In this document: one piece after another, positions 47,265 through 58,142 of the stretch
How the letters are laid out: each line of letters begins with the position of its first letter
Numbering within the stretch: the first letter of the stretch is position 1
DNA from: Podospora bellae-mahoneyi
Lineage: Eukaryota > Ascomycota > Sordariomycetes > Sordariales > Podosporaceae
DNA: 64,000 nt
NCBI RefSeq assembly: GCF_035222275.1
Contig: NC_085881.1
Coordinates: forward strand, 682,001 to 746,000
Reading direction: 5' to 3'
Made by a program: the position numbers and the translations under genes
The notes under the pieces: generated by a model
What the model saw: only the letters and a program-made list of their open reading frames with translations
Databases searched by the model: none
What the model was told of the DNA's origin: nothing

Positions 47265-47983
47265 TGCGGTGGTGGTGGTGGTGGTGGTGGTGAGTGAGGT
47301 TGTCTGATCTGGGGAGGAAGCGGTGTTGCGAATTGAATTGAATTGCGGTGTAGCGTCGGGTGCACAAGAGGGGTTGGCGACGCGCGGGCACAGCGGGGGT
47401 AATTTAACAGATAAAAATGTGTCAACAATAAATCATGCAAGAACCTCAACCCTGGAAGAGCCGTCTGTATCACCAAAGGAGGCGTGGTCGTGATTGTAAA
47501 TGTTCAGCTGTCGCAAGTCGTATGCGCAAACAGCTATGTTGACATTCTGTGGGTCCGGCTCTTTGGTCGAGAACACCGCGACAACGCAACGGTCAGGGGA
47601 GGGGAGCGGGCGCTGTTTATCGTTGCTTGGCGTACACGTTGGCTGGAGCTAAACTGTGAGAAGGGGTCAATGATGTCTGGACAGACAACCAGATGAAAGT
47701 CAGTGAGTGGATCTCCTGTAAGATCTGAGCCAAAAATGAAAAATAGAAAACAGGGTGAACAACAACATCAACAACTGGAAAAGCTCAGTAACACAAACTC
47801 TCGGGAACCCCCTGCATCACCCCACCCAACCATCGGAACCCCCCACGTCCAATCATCCCAACTCGGCAGTTTGTTTACATGTCCCCTGAATTGCTTCAAC
47901 GTTTGTACATTTTAGATTGAGGGTATCTACCACAGGTGCACATTCATAGTCTTACACAACATCTCCCCCCTTATCCAAACTTT
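47265..47983. other. Intergenic upstream of the GPI-protein gene, with GGT repeat
   Basis: A (GGT)n run at 47268-47292, i.e. (ACC)n on the transcribed sense strand, sits four bases upstream of the GPI-protein ATG, so it is in the 5' leader. The remainder holds the GPI-gene promoter and the mrm1 3' UTR. No gene was recognised. Confidence 0.6.
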
Positions 47984-50023
47984 TCAAATCTCAAACAGCG
48001 TCTCCTTCGTGACCTCCTCACCATCCTCCTCCGCTGCCTCCTTCAACACAGCCTTCTGCATCCCCTTCAAAAACGAGGCACACAGCAACGCCCCCGCCAC
48101 ATTGACATTCAAACTATCCACCACGCTCTGCCCCGCCATGGAAGGGATATTCAACTCGTAATCCGCCTTCTTGACCACCAGCCTGTCCAACCCCTCACCT
48201 TCACTCCCCAGCAACAAAACACACGGCGTTCTCTTCAACGGGTCCGTCTCCTCAATATCAAACAAATCAACCTGTCTTCTTTGTCTTGTAGCACCCGGCT
48301 CCTGCGCAACAGCAGCATAAACCTCCCAGCCGTTCGCCCTCGAAGCATTGAGGAACTCGGGCAGAGAATTAATCCCAAAAATGGTCACCTCCTCCGCCGC
48401 ACCAGCCGATGCCTTCAACGCGACAGGCGTGATTTTTGTCCCACCATAGTTTGTAATCGCCACAGCAGCCGCGCCAAAGAACCCGACACTGCGCAGAATA
48501 GCACCTAGGTTGACAGGGTCAAGAATTCTGTCAAGCACGACAACCAAAGGTTTGTGCGTAGCGCTCTTGCGCCAGTAGACAAAGTCATTCGTGCCATTGA
48601 TAGCAACGTCCTCAGCCGACTGATGGCCCAACTCGACCGAAAACCCAGGCTTAGCCGCGTACTCAGCCGGATCCTCAGGAATGGCGCCCAAGGCCACGAT
48701 CGGTGGCTGAGGGAGAGCAGACGCTTCAAGAACAAACCCGTTGTGGGGACGGGAAGAAGACATCTTGCTCATGAGACGCATCCCATACTTCCCGGAGACG
48801 ACCTCGACAGGGACGTTCTTTTGCTTGGCAAGGGTGCGGATGACTTTCTCGGCTTTGATGTCATCTGCGTTCTGGGACTCGCGGACGTCGTCGCCTTGTT
48901 GGATGTAGAGCTTGTAGAGCTTGCGGCGGCCGGAGCGGAGGGCGGCTTCGACGGAGGAGGAGCCGTAGAGGAACTGGGAGGCGGCGGTGGTGTAGGTAAT
49001 GCCGATGGGCTCGGGGCGCTCGTAGGCATCACTGTCGTGGAAGGGTTTGTCCTTGTATTCTCTTGGGGGGCGATCGTTGAAGTCTCTCGGGGCGCGGTCC
49101 TTGAACTCTCTTGGAGGTCTATCGCCGAAGTCTCTTGGGGGTCTGTCCCCAAAATCTCTGGAGGAGCGCTCTTTGAACTCTCTTGGAGGCCTGTCACCAA
49201 AGTTCCTGGGGGTTCTGTCCCCAAAAGTTCTGGAGGAGCGCTCTTTGAACTCTCTTGGAGGAAAGACCCTCTGAGGCACATCGCCGAAGCTTCTCGATGG
49301 CCTGTTACCGTTACGAGGCGGCCTGTCACCAAAACTCTTGCCCCGTCTATCCCCGTCACGACTCCCCCTGTCAAACTTTCTGTCCCTCGACCCGAAGCTC
49401 CTTTCTTCCCGGTCACGAGAAGGAGCAGTCTTAGCATAACCCCCAAAAGGCCTCTCTCTCCCCTTGTTCGACCTCTTATCCTGCCCCCAAGGATTCATAC
49501 CCTCCTCCCCCCTCATCATAGAAGCAAAACCCCTAGAATCCAAAGGCTTTGATGCCGAAGACCTCTCCCTATCCCGGCGAGAAGGACGGACATCCCTCCC
49601 TCTCTCACCCCTTGAATTGGTAAAAGCATCACCGTCGGCAGAACCCATCCCCATTTCCCTTTTCAGCTGTTTGACCTCTTCGGCCAATTGTCCAGTCTTG
49701 AACTTGTAGACCAAACTTTTCTTGCCATGGCTGTCCTCGGGGTCAAAGAAGCGGGCTTGCTTGGACTTGGGTCTGGCCTTGTCTGGGTACTCGGTGATGT
49801 CCTTTCTTCCCTTGCGGATCTTGTAGTCGGGGCGTTGGGCTTTGAGTTCATCCCGGAGCTTTTGACGCTCGGCGTAGGTGTGGCCGTCATTTTTGAACTT
49901 GCCGGATTGAAGGGTGTTTGAGACGGAGAAGGCCCTTGAGGAAGGGGTGATGAGTGAGATGATCGAGGGAGATGAGGTGGTTATTGACGGTCTGGTGGCA
50001 CGGTAGGCCAGTTGGAGAGCCAT
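47984..50023 (-). CDS. mrm1: Mitochondrial rRNA 2'-O-methyltransferase Mrm1 (SpoU/TrmH family)
   Basis: An intronless frame encodes 679 residues. Residues 1 to about 35 look like a mitochondrial targeting peptide (MALQLAYRATRPSITTSS...SRAF). Residues about 130-330 are Arg/Asp/Ser-rich, with a repeated FGDRPPREFKERSSR-like block. The conserved part starts near residue 350 (FLYGSSSVEAAL, the L30e-like substrate domain) and contains the SpoU motifs: VLDRILDPVNLGAILRSVGFFG (about 494), LLLGSEGEGL and IPSMAGQSVVDSLNVNVAGALL, which form the trefoil-knot SAM site. Yeast Mrm1 methylates a single G in 21S mitochondrial rRNA. The long Arg-rich insertion before the catalytic domain is much longer than in yeast. 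The Mrm1 assignment rests on domain order and targeting. Confidence 0.9.
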   Translation of the reverse strand: MALQLAYRATRPSITTSSPSIISLITPSSRAFSVSNTLQSGKFKNDGHTYAERQKLRDELKAQRPDYKIRKGRKDITEYPDKARPKSKQARFFDPEDSHGKKSLVYKFKTGQLAEEVKQLKREMGMGSADGDAFTNSRGERGRDVRPSRRDRERSSASKPLDSRGFASMMRGEEGMNPWGQDKRSNKGRERPFGGYAKTAPSRDREERSFGSRDRKFDRGSRDGDRRGKSFGDRPPRNGNRPSRSFGDVPQRVFPPREFKERSSRTFGDRTPRNFGDRPPREFKERSSRDFGDRPPRDFGDRPPREFKDRAPRDFNDRPPREYKDKPFHDSDAYERPEPIGITYTTAASQFLYGSSSVEAALRSGRRKLYKLYIQQGDDVRESQNADDIKAEKVIRTLAKQKNVPVEVVSGKYGMRLMSKMSSSRPHNGFVLEASALPQPPIVALGAIPEDPAEYAAKPGFSVELGHQSAEDVAINGTNDFVYWRKSATHKPLVVVLDRILDPVNLGAILRSVGFFGAAAVAITNYGGTKITPVALKASAGAAEEVTIFGINSLPEFLNASRANGWEVYAAVAQEPGATRQRRQVDLFDIEETDPLKRTPCVLLLGSEGEGLDRLVVKKADYELNIPSMAGQSVVDSLNVNVAGALLCASFLKGMQKAVLKEAAEEDGEEVTKETLFEI
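49035..49295 (-). repeat. Degenerate tandem repeat inside mrm1
   Basis: The DNA encodes repeated units of the type FGDRPPREFKERSSR, with perfectly shared sub-blocks of more than 15 bases between copies (for example near 49160-49200 and 49225-49260). The copies stay in frame. They code for a basic, probably disordered RNA-binding-like linker. Confidence 0.8.
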
Positions 50024-50736
50024 GACGGCTCGGGAAAGTGTGAAGAAGTGAAACTGAATGTATGTATGTTTGCTGAGTGAAGCCTCACTTTTTAAGTCTC
50101 AAGGATGCCAAGAGATGTGTACAAGAGAGATGCACTTGAGGTGTCTTGTGTGTTTAAATGCGAAGAAAAGGGTTACAAGCCTCAACCTGAACGACGATAT
50201 AAAATGTACAAACGCACAAGACGAACTCAGCCCCCAAAATGAGAGAAAATGAATGCTTTTGAGACTTTGTTTGCTCCTTCCTCGAAGAAAATCCAGGCCT
50301 TCAGATGCAGAAAAAGTCGGGAAGGTGCCAAGCCCAGGAGCCAGCGGCCCCACCACAGCTGCCGAGCAGCCAACCAAAGTATTGAGGACATTATATTTCA
50401 ATTTAATCCCTGCAAAGCCTTAATCCATTTAAGCAAACGCGTGTTTTTGGTCCGTCGCGTGAAAGGCGGCGCCCCTCCACTTCCCATGCTTTAAGACTGA
50501 CTCTCTGTTAACCATAACCCCCCTCACCCCGACTCTCAGCTTGTGCAATTTTCAGTAAACAGCTTGGGCATTGGTATGCGGCCACGGCTTTTTGTTTTCT
50601 GTCATCTCAACTGACTTGCTTCTCCAGGAGTAGCTTCCCCAAACTTACTTACATTTGGAGACCTTTCGAACTCGACATTTTGGCACAGCAAACCAGCACG
50701 CACCCCCTTCGACTTATTGTTGATGTACTGCCGACC

Positions 50737-51177
50737 ATGGCCACCAACGATCTTTTGAGCTCAGATGATGAGCTATTTTTTGATCCCATGCCGACAGAAG
50801 AACCGACGACCTATGAGTTTCAGTCCGAACTGTCAGACGATGAGGATCCAGATCCGATTGCGGTCGACGAGATTACCCAGCCTGTTGCGCCTTCGGTACC
50901 GTCACATTTGATGCCTGCGATGACTCGTGCGAATATGGACGACTTTTTGCCCGACGACTCCATACAGTATGAGGAACCACTAGTAACGAATGGGCATGGC
51001 TATGACGGACATCGAAGCGATAGAGACGACTCGGCCGGTCCAGTCACAAGAATCGTCGACATTGAAGTAGCGTTACCGGGGATGCCGGAGGAAAAGAAGG
51101 CCGAGTTTGAGTACATTGAGGTGCCAGAGATGAAGCCAGAAACTGAGAGATACATGACAAGGAGGACACGCAATGGG
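50737..51177 (+). CDS. Acidic hypothetical ORF, separate small gene or first exon of the CHD gene
   Basis: From ATG 50737 in a good context (GACCATGG) the frame codes 147 residues up to a GGG|GTAAGG donor at 51178. It is acidic (SSDDELFFDPMPTEEP, LSDDEDPDP) and ends EFEYIEVPEMKPETERYMTRRTRNG, so it looks like real coding sequence. The frame stops 21 bases beyond the donor. I could not find a convincing second exon between 51178 and 51957. Options are a small multi-exon gene, an alternative 5' exon of the CHD remodeler downstream, or a misread. No family is recognised. Confidence 0.4.
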
Positions 51178-51957
51178 GTAAGGGGTTGTGCTGGGTGATT
51201 TGCTGTTTGTGTCTGCTGTGGTGGGAGATACGATGAGCAAGACTCAAGGATGCAAGTGCGTCAACATCATGGGAGGTGCGTTGTGCTGTGTTAGGTTGTG
51301 GCGTTTGTGTAAGGAGTTGTAGTTGGCAACTCTTCCAAGTGGTCGAGTGGAAGCTGGGACGACAACCACAAGGGCCTCAGGGGTCGGGGGGTGGGTGGGG
51401 TTGCCATCAAAGTATCAAGGCTCAACATGGAGAGCAAGTTGCTCTGCCGGGATGTAATGCAATCCCGGGCTCCTGATCCAAACTCTTTTGGGTTTGTCTT
51501 TAGTATGGAGCCAGGGGTTTTTGGGGAGCTTGAGTTGTGCGGTCTTGGTGCCTACAGTATCGCTAGCCTCGCTGTTCTGGCTTCAAACATGGTCAGCATC
51601 CTCTTCCTAGCCCACATGACGACCTCCAGCTTTCGGCATCTCCCGAGCCGAAGACTTGTCTGGCTTCTTTTCTGCCTTCACCCATCGCTCCTTCTCCACC
51701 TAAGGATTTTGGCTGGGTCACACAACTACTGTCAATGACCTTCCCCTATTGATCACAATATTGCTCCTTCCCAACACACCTTCGTCTGAATCCTTAGCGC
51801 CTTTTCATTATTTGCAGGTCACACGGTTTTGTTATCCATCTATTTCTCCGTTTGGTTTGATTCGCCGTTTTCGTCTTCCCGAGAACCTCAACTTTCTCGC
51901 TGCTGCTCGCCTCCCAAGCTTCTGAAAACGCCCATTCTCGCCGGTTTGTTCCTTCCC
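51178..51957. other. Spacer or leader before the CHD gene
   Basis: Several weak frames and splice-like sites (for example TTTGCAG at 51812-51818) are present but none joins the acidic ORF to the CHD gene unambiguously. The part just before 51958 looks like a CT-rich leader. Confidence 0.4.
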
Positions 51958-54900
51958 ATGGGGTCTTCCAGTCACTCCGACGGCCAGTATACTCCGCCTT
52001 TCGACGACGAGAATAGCGGGGATGACGGGGCTCTGCTCAGCCTGACTGCCGAGGCCAGCAACGGCAGGCAGTTGTCACCTGACGACTACTATATTGACGA
52101 GGTTGAGTATATTGACCCAGAGGAAGCCGACTGGAATATTCAATCAGGCAACAACCTGCCAACCAGCGACTTCGACCGCGACTATTTGAACAATTTTCAC
52201 TCGGCCTACGTGGATGAGCACCAGCCAGAGCACAGAAATTTTGTTCAGTCACAGCAGATGATCATGGATCGCGTCAACCAGGAATTCGACCACGCCTACG
52301 AAGGCGATAGCGAGTATGCCTCTGATCACGCCTCTGAGTACAAGGACAGCGACTACGACTCTGACCCCATGGATATTGACCAGATTGACAGCGACGACGG
52401 CAGTGACTCTGTAAGCGCAGGCAGCCAGATTGGCGGAATTGGGCGACCAGAGTCAAGTGACTCAATCTCTGCACTGCATTCACTTATTCATTTACTTGTT
52501 GCAAAACTCTCTATTTTCCGCATTTCTCTTTTTCACTTCAATCAATGCCCATTGTTCTTTCTTGCCGGCAAATTGTTGACCCATACTTCATAGGACTATT
52601 ACGATGACTCCAAAAAGCGCAAGAGAGGTTATAACCATAACTACTCTGGTGCCATTGACGATTTCGACGAGGGCTTTGACGACGATATCCCCCGCACCCG
52701 AGGTGCCCCCACCAAGCTTCCGCCTGTCAACTTTGGCAGATATCTGCGCAAGCGTGCTGAAGTCACAAGTTGCTATGGCGGTCAAGATGAGTTGCAGGAG
52801 GATGATGAGGATTCATTCATTGTCACCTCTGATATTGTGCGACCCGGCCGAAAGAAGTTGAAGCGCTTGTCTTCGAGGCTTTCTGCCAGGACCACACAGA
52901 AGACAACGTTTGTCTCTGCCTCTGCGGGTGACTCTGACATAGAATTTGAGAGCAGCCGCCGCCGTTCATCCCGCGCCAACAAGAACACCAGAAAGATGGT
53001 CGACAAGTACGCCGAGGACGACGATGACGAGGATGATGAAGCCTTCTACATCTCGGACAACAAACCTGCTGCTGCCCCCAAAGTCGCCAGTGTGAAGGAG
53101 ATCTTCCAGGGCAACATTCCCACCGACTTCAAGGAAGCTCACAGGTTGACCTGCGACAGTTGTGGCTATCCTGATGACCGCAACAAGGGAACCTTTGTCT
53201 TTTGTCAAGGCTGCTCCAATGTCTATCACAAAGTCTGTCTGGGCAACCGCAGCAGCCGTGAGCAGCGTGTGACCAAGGTTGGGCCAGATTCCTTCGTCAT
53301 GCAGTGCCGCTTTTGCATCGATGTTTACAAGAAGCGAGACCCGCGGGCACCCAGCCACGGCACATGCCAAACTTGCCATATCAGAGGCCCATCATGCATG
53401 CCTTTCTCGGAAAAGAGAACACCCAAGCAAGAGGAGAAGTTGCGCATCGATAATGGCGGTGTTGATCCCATCACGGAGGTCAATCCCAAGCTTATCAACA
53501 ACCACAACAACGTCCTCTTTCGCTGTGCCAGGTGCCATCGAGGCTGGCACTATGAACATCTCCCCCATCCCAACCCGACTCGAGACCCGTCTTGGTCAGA
53601 GCCTCTCAATCTACGCAAGCTCAGGTTGGAAGAGTACCAGATCGATTGGATGTGCAAGGACTGTCGCGACACAGATGGGCTCAAGCCTGACAAGATTGTG
53701 GCCTGGCGCCCAGCTGATCGCAAGAGCTACATCGAAGGTCAGACTATCGCAGACTTCGACGAGGATCACATCGAGTACCTGATCAAGTGGGAGCGCCAGT
53801 CTTACAACCATTGCCAGTGGTTCCCTGGCGCTTGGGTCTATGGTATCGTCAAACACAACATGCGTGTCTCTTTCCTCAAGAGGACATTTGGAGAGGGGCT
53901 TGAGGGAGGTCCTGACAGCGAGATCAAGGCAGATTCTCTGCTCAGATGGACCGAAAAGGAGGCCATCTACAATGTCTGGGTCACGCCTGATATCATTCTC
54001 GATGTCCACGTCGCTCCGCGAACCGTCGAGGCTGAAGCAAAGTACAAGGCTCGGTCTCGCGAGGACAAGTTCCAGGAGGACTTGAGCCGGATCTTCCACG
54101 TGGTCAAAATCCTTGTGAAGTTTGAGGGCCTTGGGTACGAGGATGTTGTTTGGGACACCCCTCCGGACTCGTCAGACGGTGCTCTCTGGGAGGCGTATCA
54201 AGAGGCGTACCGGGAGTACCTCAATGGCAAGCACTTCAAACCAGAGTCCAACCGTGTCATGCGAGAGCGTCTCCAAGAATTCCGCCAACTCGATTTCGTC
54301 AGAGATATCGAACTCAAGAAGCAGCCCGAGGGCCTCAAGCGCGGCCAGCTTATGGAATATCAGATCAATGGCGTCAACTGGATGCTTCACAACTTCCGTC
54401 ATGACAGGAGTGTCATTCTTGCGGATGAGATGGGTCTGGGCAAGACAGTTCAAATCGTGGCACTGCTTTACACTCTTATCATGACCAAGCCTCGCATCTG
54501 GCCGTTTCTTGTTGTGGTGCCAAATGCGACCTGCGCCAACTGGCGACGTGAGATCAAGAAATGGGCTCCTGACCTTCGAGTTGTTGCGTACTATGGCGGA
54601 CGAGTGTCTCAACAGGCCGCAAAGGAGTACGAACTGTTTCCAGGCAATACTCGCGACATGAAGGCACACGTTGTCATCATGTCCTACGACTCGGTCAAGG
54701 ACAGTGAAACGCGATCCCGGTTCAGCAGTGTGAAGTGGGCTGGTCTAATTGTCGACGAAGCTCAGGCTCTCAAGAATGACGAGAATTCGCTGTACAAGGC
54801 CTTGAACATGCTCAATATCCCGTTCAAGGTTCTTCTGACAGGAACGCCATTGCAAAACAACAAGAGGGAGTTATTCAACCTCCTTCAGTTCATCGACCCC

Positions 54901-57202
54901 AGTATGAAGGCCGAGCAGCTTGACCAAGAGTACGACCAGATCACCTCGGAAAACCTCAGGCATCTTCATGATCTGATCCGGCCGTATTTCTTGCGCCGCA
55001 CAAAGGCCGACGTGCTCACCTTCCTGCCAACGATGGCTCAGATCATTGTCCCTGTTTCGATGTCGGTCTTGCAAGAGAGGCTCTGCAAGTCGATCATGGA
55101 GAAGAACCCTCAGCTCATCCGATCCATCTTTGCTCAGGGCAAACTGAAGGCCAACGAGCGTGGGTCGCTGAGCAACATCCTCATGCAACTGCGCAAGTGT
55201 CTCTGCCATCCTTTCATCTACAGCCAGGCCATCGAAGATCGCAACCTGTCTCCCGAGCTCACTCGCCGGAACTTGATTGAGGCCTCTTCCAAGCTGATGC
55301 TCTTGGAGATTATGCTGCCCAAATTGAAAGAGCGCGGCCACCGCGTCCTCATCTTCAGCCAGTTCCTTGACCAGCTGACGGTCCTCGAGGACTTTTTGAT
55401 GAGTTTGAACCTCAGACACGAGCGTTTGGACGGCAGTCAGTCTAGTTTGGAGAAGCAGAAGAAGATCGACGCATACAACGCTCCAGATTCAGACATATTC
55501 TGCATGTTGTTGTCGACGCGCGCTGGTGGTGTTGGTATCAACTTGGCGACGGCCGACACCGTCATCATCCTCGACCCCGACTGGAACCCTCACCAAGATA
55601 TCCAGGCTCTTTCACGCGCCCATCGTATCGGACAGCGCAAGAAGGTCTTGTGCTTCCAGCTTGTCACTATTGACTCGGCTGAGGAGAAGATTCTTCAGAT
55701 CGGTCGCAAGAAAATGGCGCTCGATCATCTGCTCATCGAGACCATGGACAATCAGGACGACGCCCCCAATGACGTCGAGTCGGTCTTGAAGCACGGCGCT
55801 GAAGCTCTCTTTGGCGACAAGAAGAAGGATGCCATCAAATACGATTCGGCTGCTGTTGACAAGCTTTTAGATCGATCCATGCAGGAGGAAACCAAGACCG
55901 ACGATAAGAAATCGGCCGAGTCTGCTTTTGCCCACGCCCGAGTGTGGGCCAACGATGGTCTTGCTGACGAGATGAAGGAGACCGAACAGCAGGAGATGTC
56001 GCTCAGTGTCTGGGACCAAATTCTCAAGCAGCGTGAAGAGGAGGCTCGTCGTGAGGCCGAGAAAGCTAGGGAAACTCTCGGCCGCGGTGGACGCCGTCGT
56101 GGGGTGAGTAGTTATGCTTCCAGTCTCTGGAAGTCCAGAATACTAACGAACAACAGAATGCCAACTACGCAGGTCCCCAGTTCGAGTTTGACGAGGGAGA
56201 GAAGCCAGACAGTAATCAAGGCGAAGGTGATCATGATTTCATCGCTAAAAGCGATGGTGGTGATACAAGCGACGAGGAAGTCGGCACTCCAGCCACTGGG
56301 CTATCAGCACACTTGCGCAAGTCAGGTACGAAAAGTCAACTTTCTTTAGTTCAGTCAAGAAGCAGAGCCAAAGGCAACAAAGGGGGCGCGACACCACCAG
56401 TCACGCCCAGCAAGAGGAAGACCCCGCAAAAGACCACTCAAACACGCAGTATTACTCGAACCACAAGCTCACGCAAGACAACTTCTCAGACAACGAAAGC
56501 GGCCAGGCCCAGACCCAAAGCAACGCCCAAGCCCAAGGGAAAGCAGCAGCAGCAGGAGCAGCAGCTTCCCTCGCCCCCCAAAACGGCCACGCCAAAGGCG
56601 CCGTCAATGGTGATAAACTTAAACGTTCCCAAGTCGAAGTCGCCATCTTCACGGCCCAAGGCCCCGGCACCCAACAACAAAACGGCGGTGGCGCCAGCAA
56701 CAGTCGCCCAGTTAGCACAGACGTCCGGTTTAATGTCCCTGACAATGCTGCGTCCCAAAACCAAAGACGCCAGCAGCAGCAGCAGCTCAGAGCTGTCGGA
56801 GGTGTTGGGGGAGCCCCAGTAACTCAACACCAGGCAGGTGCAAGCATGACAGCCTCTCAAAGGGCGGGGAGTGACTTCTTGAACTCGATTGCGATGAGGC
56901 CTGCTGGGCAGTCTGGAGGTGGTGGGGGTGGGGGGGTGATGGTTAACCGGATTGGTGTGCCGACGGTTCCGAGCTCGACGTCGTCGTCGGTGGCGGCGGC
57001 GGCGGTGGCGCTGCCAAAGGCGGAGCAGTGCGTTGTTTGCAAGTATAGTCACCCGTGGAACTGGGAGTGCCCTGAGATGAGGAGCATGAGAAATTTGAGG
57101 GTGGCGTTGGATGAGCTGAAGCGGGATGGGAGGTTGACGGAGGAGGAGAGGAGTGGGTGGAGGGGGTTTTTGGTGGAGAAGTTGAGGTTGTTGAGGGGGT
57201 GA
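51958..57202 (+). CDS. Mi-2/Mit1-like CHD chromatin remodeler
   Basis: Exons 51958-52410, 52594-56103, 56157 to about 56325 and about 56355-57202 give roughly 1,660 residues. An acidic N-terminus precedes a PHD-type zinc finger (about 335-390, CDSCGYPDDRNKGTFVFCQGC), a second Cys/His cluster (405-520), a chromodomain-like part (about 527-570, EYLIKWERQSYNHCQWFPG) and a second (about 654-676, VKFEGLGYEDVVWDTPP). The SNF2 ATPase has ADEMGLGKTVQ, DEAQ as motif II, LTGTPLQNN, and the C-lobe STRAGGVGINLATADTVI and RAHRIGQ. A Gln/Ala-rich tail ends in a small C-rich module (CVVCKYSHPWNWECPEM). This order fits the SHREC subunit Mit1 and fungal Mi-2/CHD3 proteins, which remodel nucleosomes in heterochromatin. 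The frame change near 56.3 kb (see findings) leaves one junction uncertain. It is divergent from mrm1. Confidence 0.9.
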
Positions 57203-57690
57203 TCTTGGGCTTGCTCATAATTTTTGAGGATTGTTGTGTGTTGTTTTCTTTTTGGAAGGGAAGTGCTAGTCAGACGGGGAGACCAAATGGTGATGGGGAG
57301 GGGCTGGCTGGTGATTCATTGCAAAAGAGAGGGGGTGCTCTGGCAGGATCTCTAAGCTCTTTCCATTCAGAAGAGAGGGATTATCTCCTTTTTCAATACT
57401 CTGCGGTTGAGTTTTCTATTGCATAGCGCGATATACCCTGGGGTTTTTCCCGGTGCCTTGAGGCATTCAGATGGAGGTGGGGAGGCGTCTGGGGTTTGCT
57501 TTTGCGCGCTACGCAGCATCATACAGAGAGATTTTTTATTTACAAAGACGGGGATTGCGTTTGTGCTTGCTACCTACCTATGTGATGTGCTCAAGAGTGA
57601 CTGTTTACCTATGTTTGTGTGATATTGCCCACACTGGTTTGTTTCCATGAGAAGGGGAGGGGTGTTGGCCTTGTTCGGGTGGGCTGCTAT

Positions 57691-57770
57691 GGGGAGGGGA
57701 GAGTTGGGGAGGGGAGAATTGGGGAGGAGAGAGTGGGAGGGGAGAGAGTTGGGGAGGAGGGTGGGCGACT
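57691..57770 (+). repeat. G-rich purine tract with quadruplex-type runs
   Basis: Many GGGG runs separated by short A/T/GA spacers, on the plus (CHD sense) strand about 0.5 kb downstream of the CHD stop codon. The run spacing meets the usual G-quadruplex pattern. Confidence 0.6.
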
Positions 57771-58122
57771 TGACATGGTCCAGGCGGTTGTGGAGGGGGC
57801 GGGGGGGAAACTTCGGATGGTATGGAAGGGAAATAGCAAGGTGGCTAGATTTTAAGTGTTTTCGGATGGAAAGCGAGACGAGAGGAGGTACAGTGCGGGC
57901 ATGTGATGATCGAGATTGGGATGGAAGTCAAGGGAATGAGAGAAGTCGAGACGGGGCAGTGGTTTGGTCACTGGGACACAAGATTCAAGGTCGGGTTGGG
58001 TAACATGACATCTTTGCGACGTGCTCGAGGTGGGCGAGCAAGATGCCTACCTCCTCAATGGCCAACTCCAGGTGCAAGGCACGGGGCTGGAGGGTTGGTA
58101 ATATGACATCTACACTCTCGGT

Positions 58123-58142
58123 GAGAGCTCGGGGGAGCTCTC
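58123..58142. repeat. Inverted repeat GAGAGCTC / GAGCTCTC
   Basis: Perfect 8-bp arms with a GGGG loop in non-coding sequence. Confidence 0.8.

Noticed and set aside
48554-49552. 332-codon plus-strand ORF
   Set aside because: Antisense shadow of mrm1, generated by its repeat-rich region.
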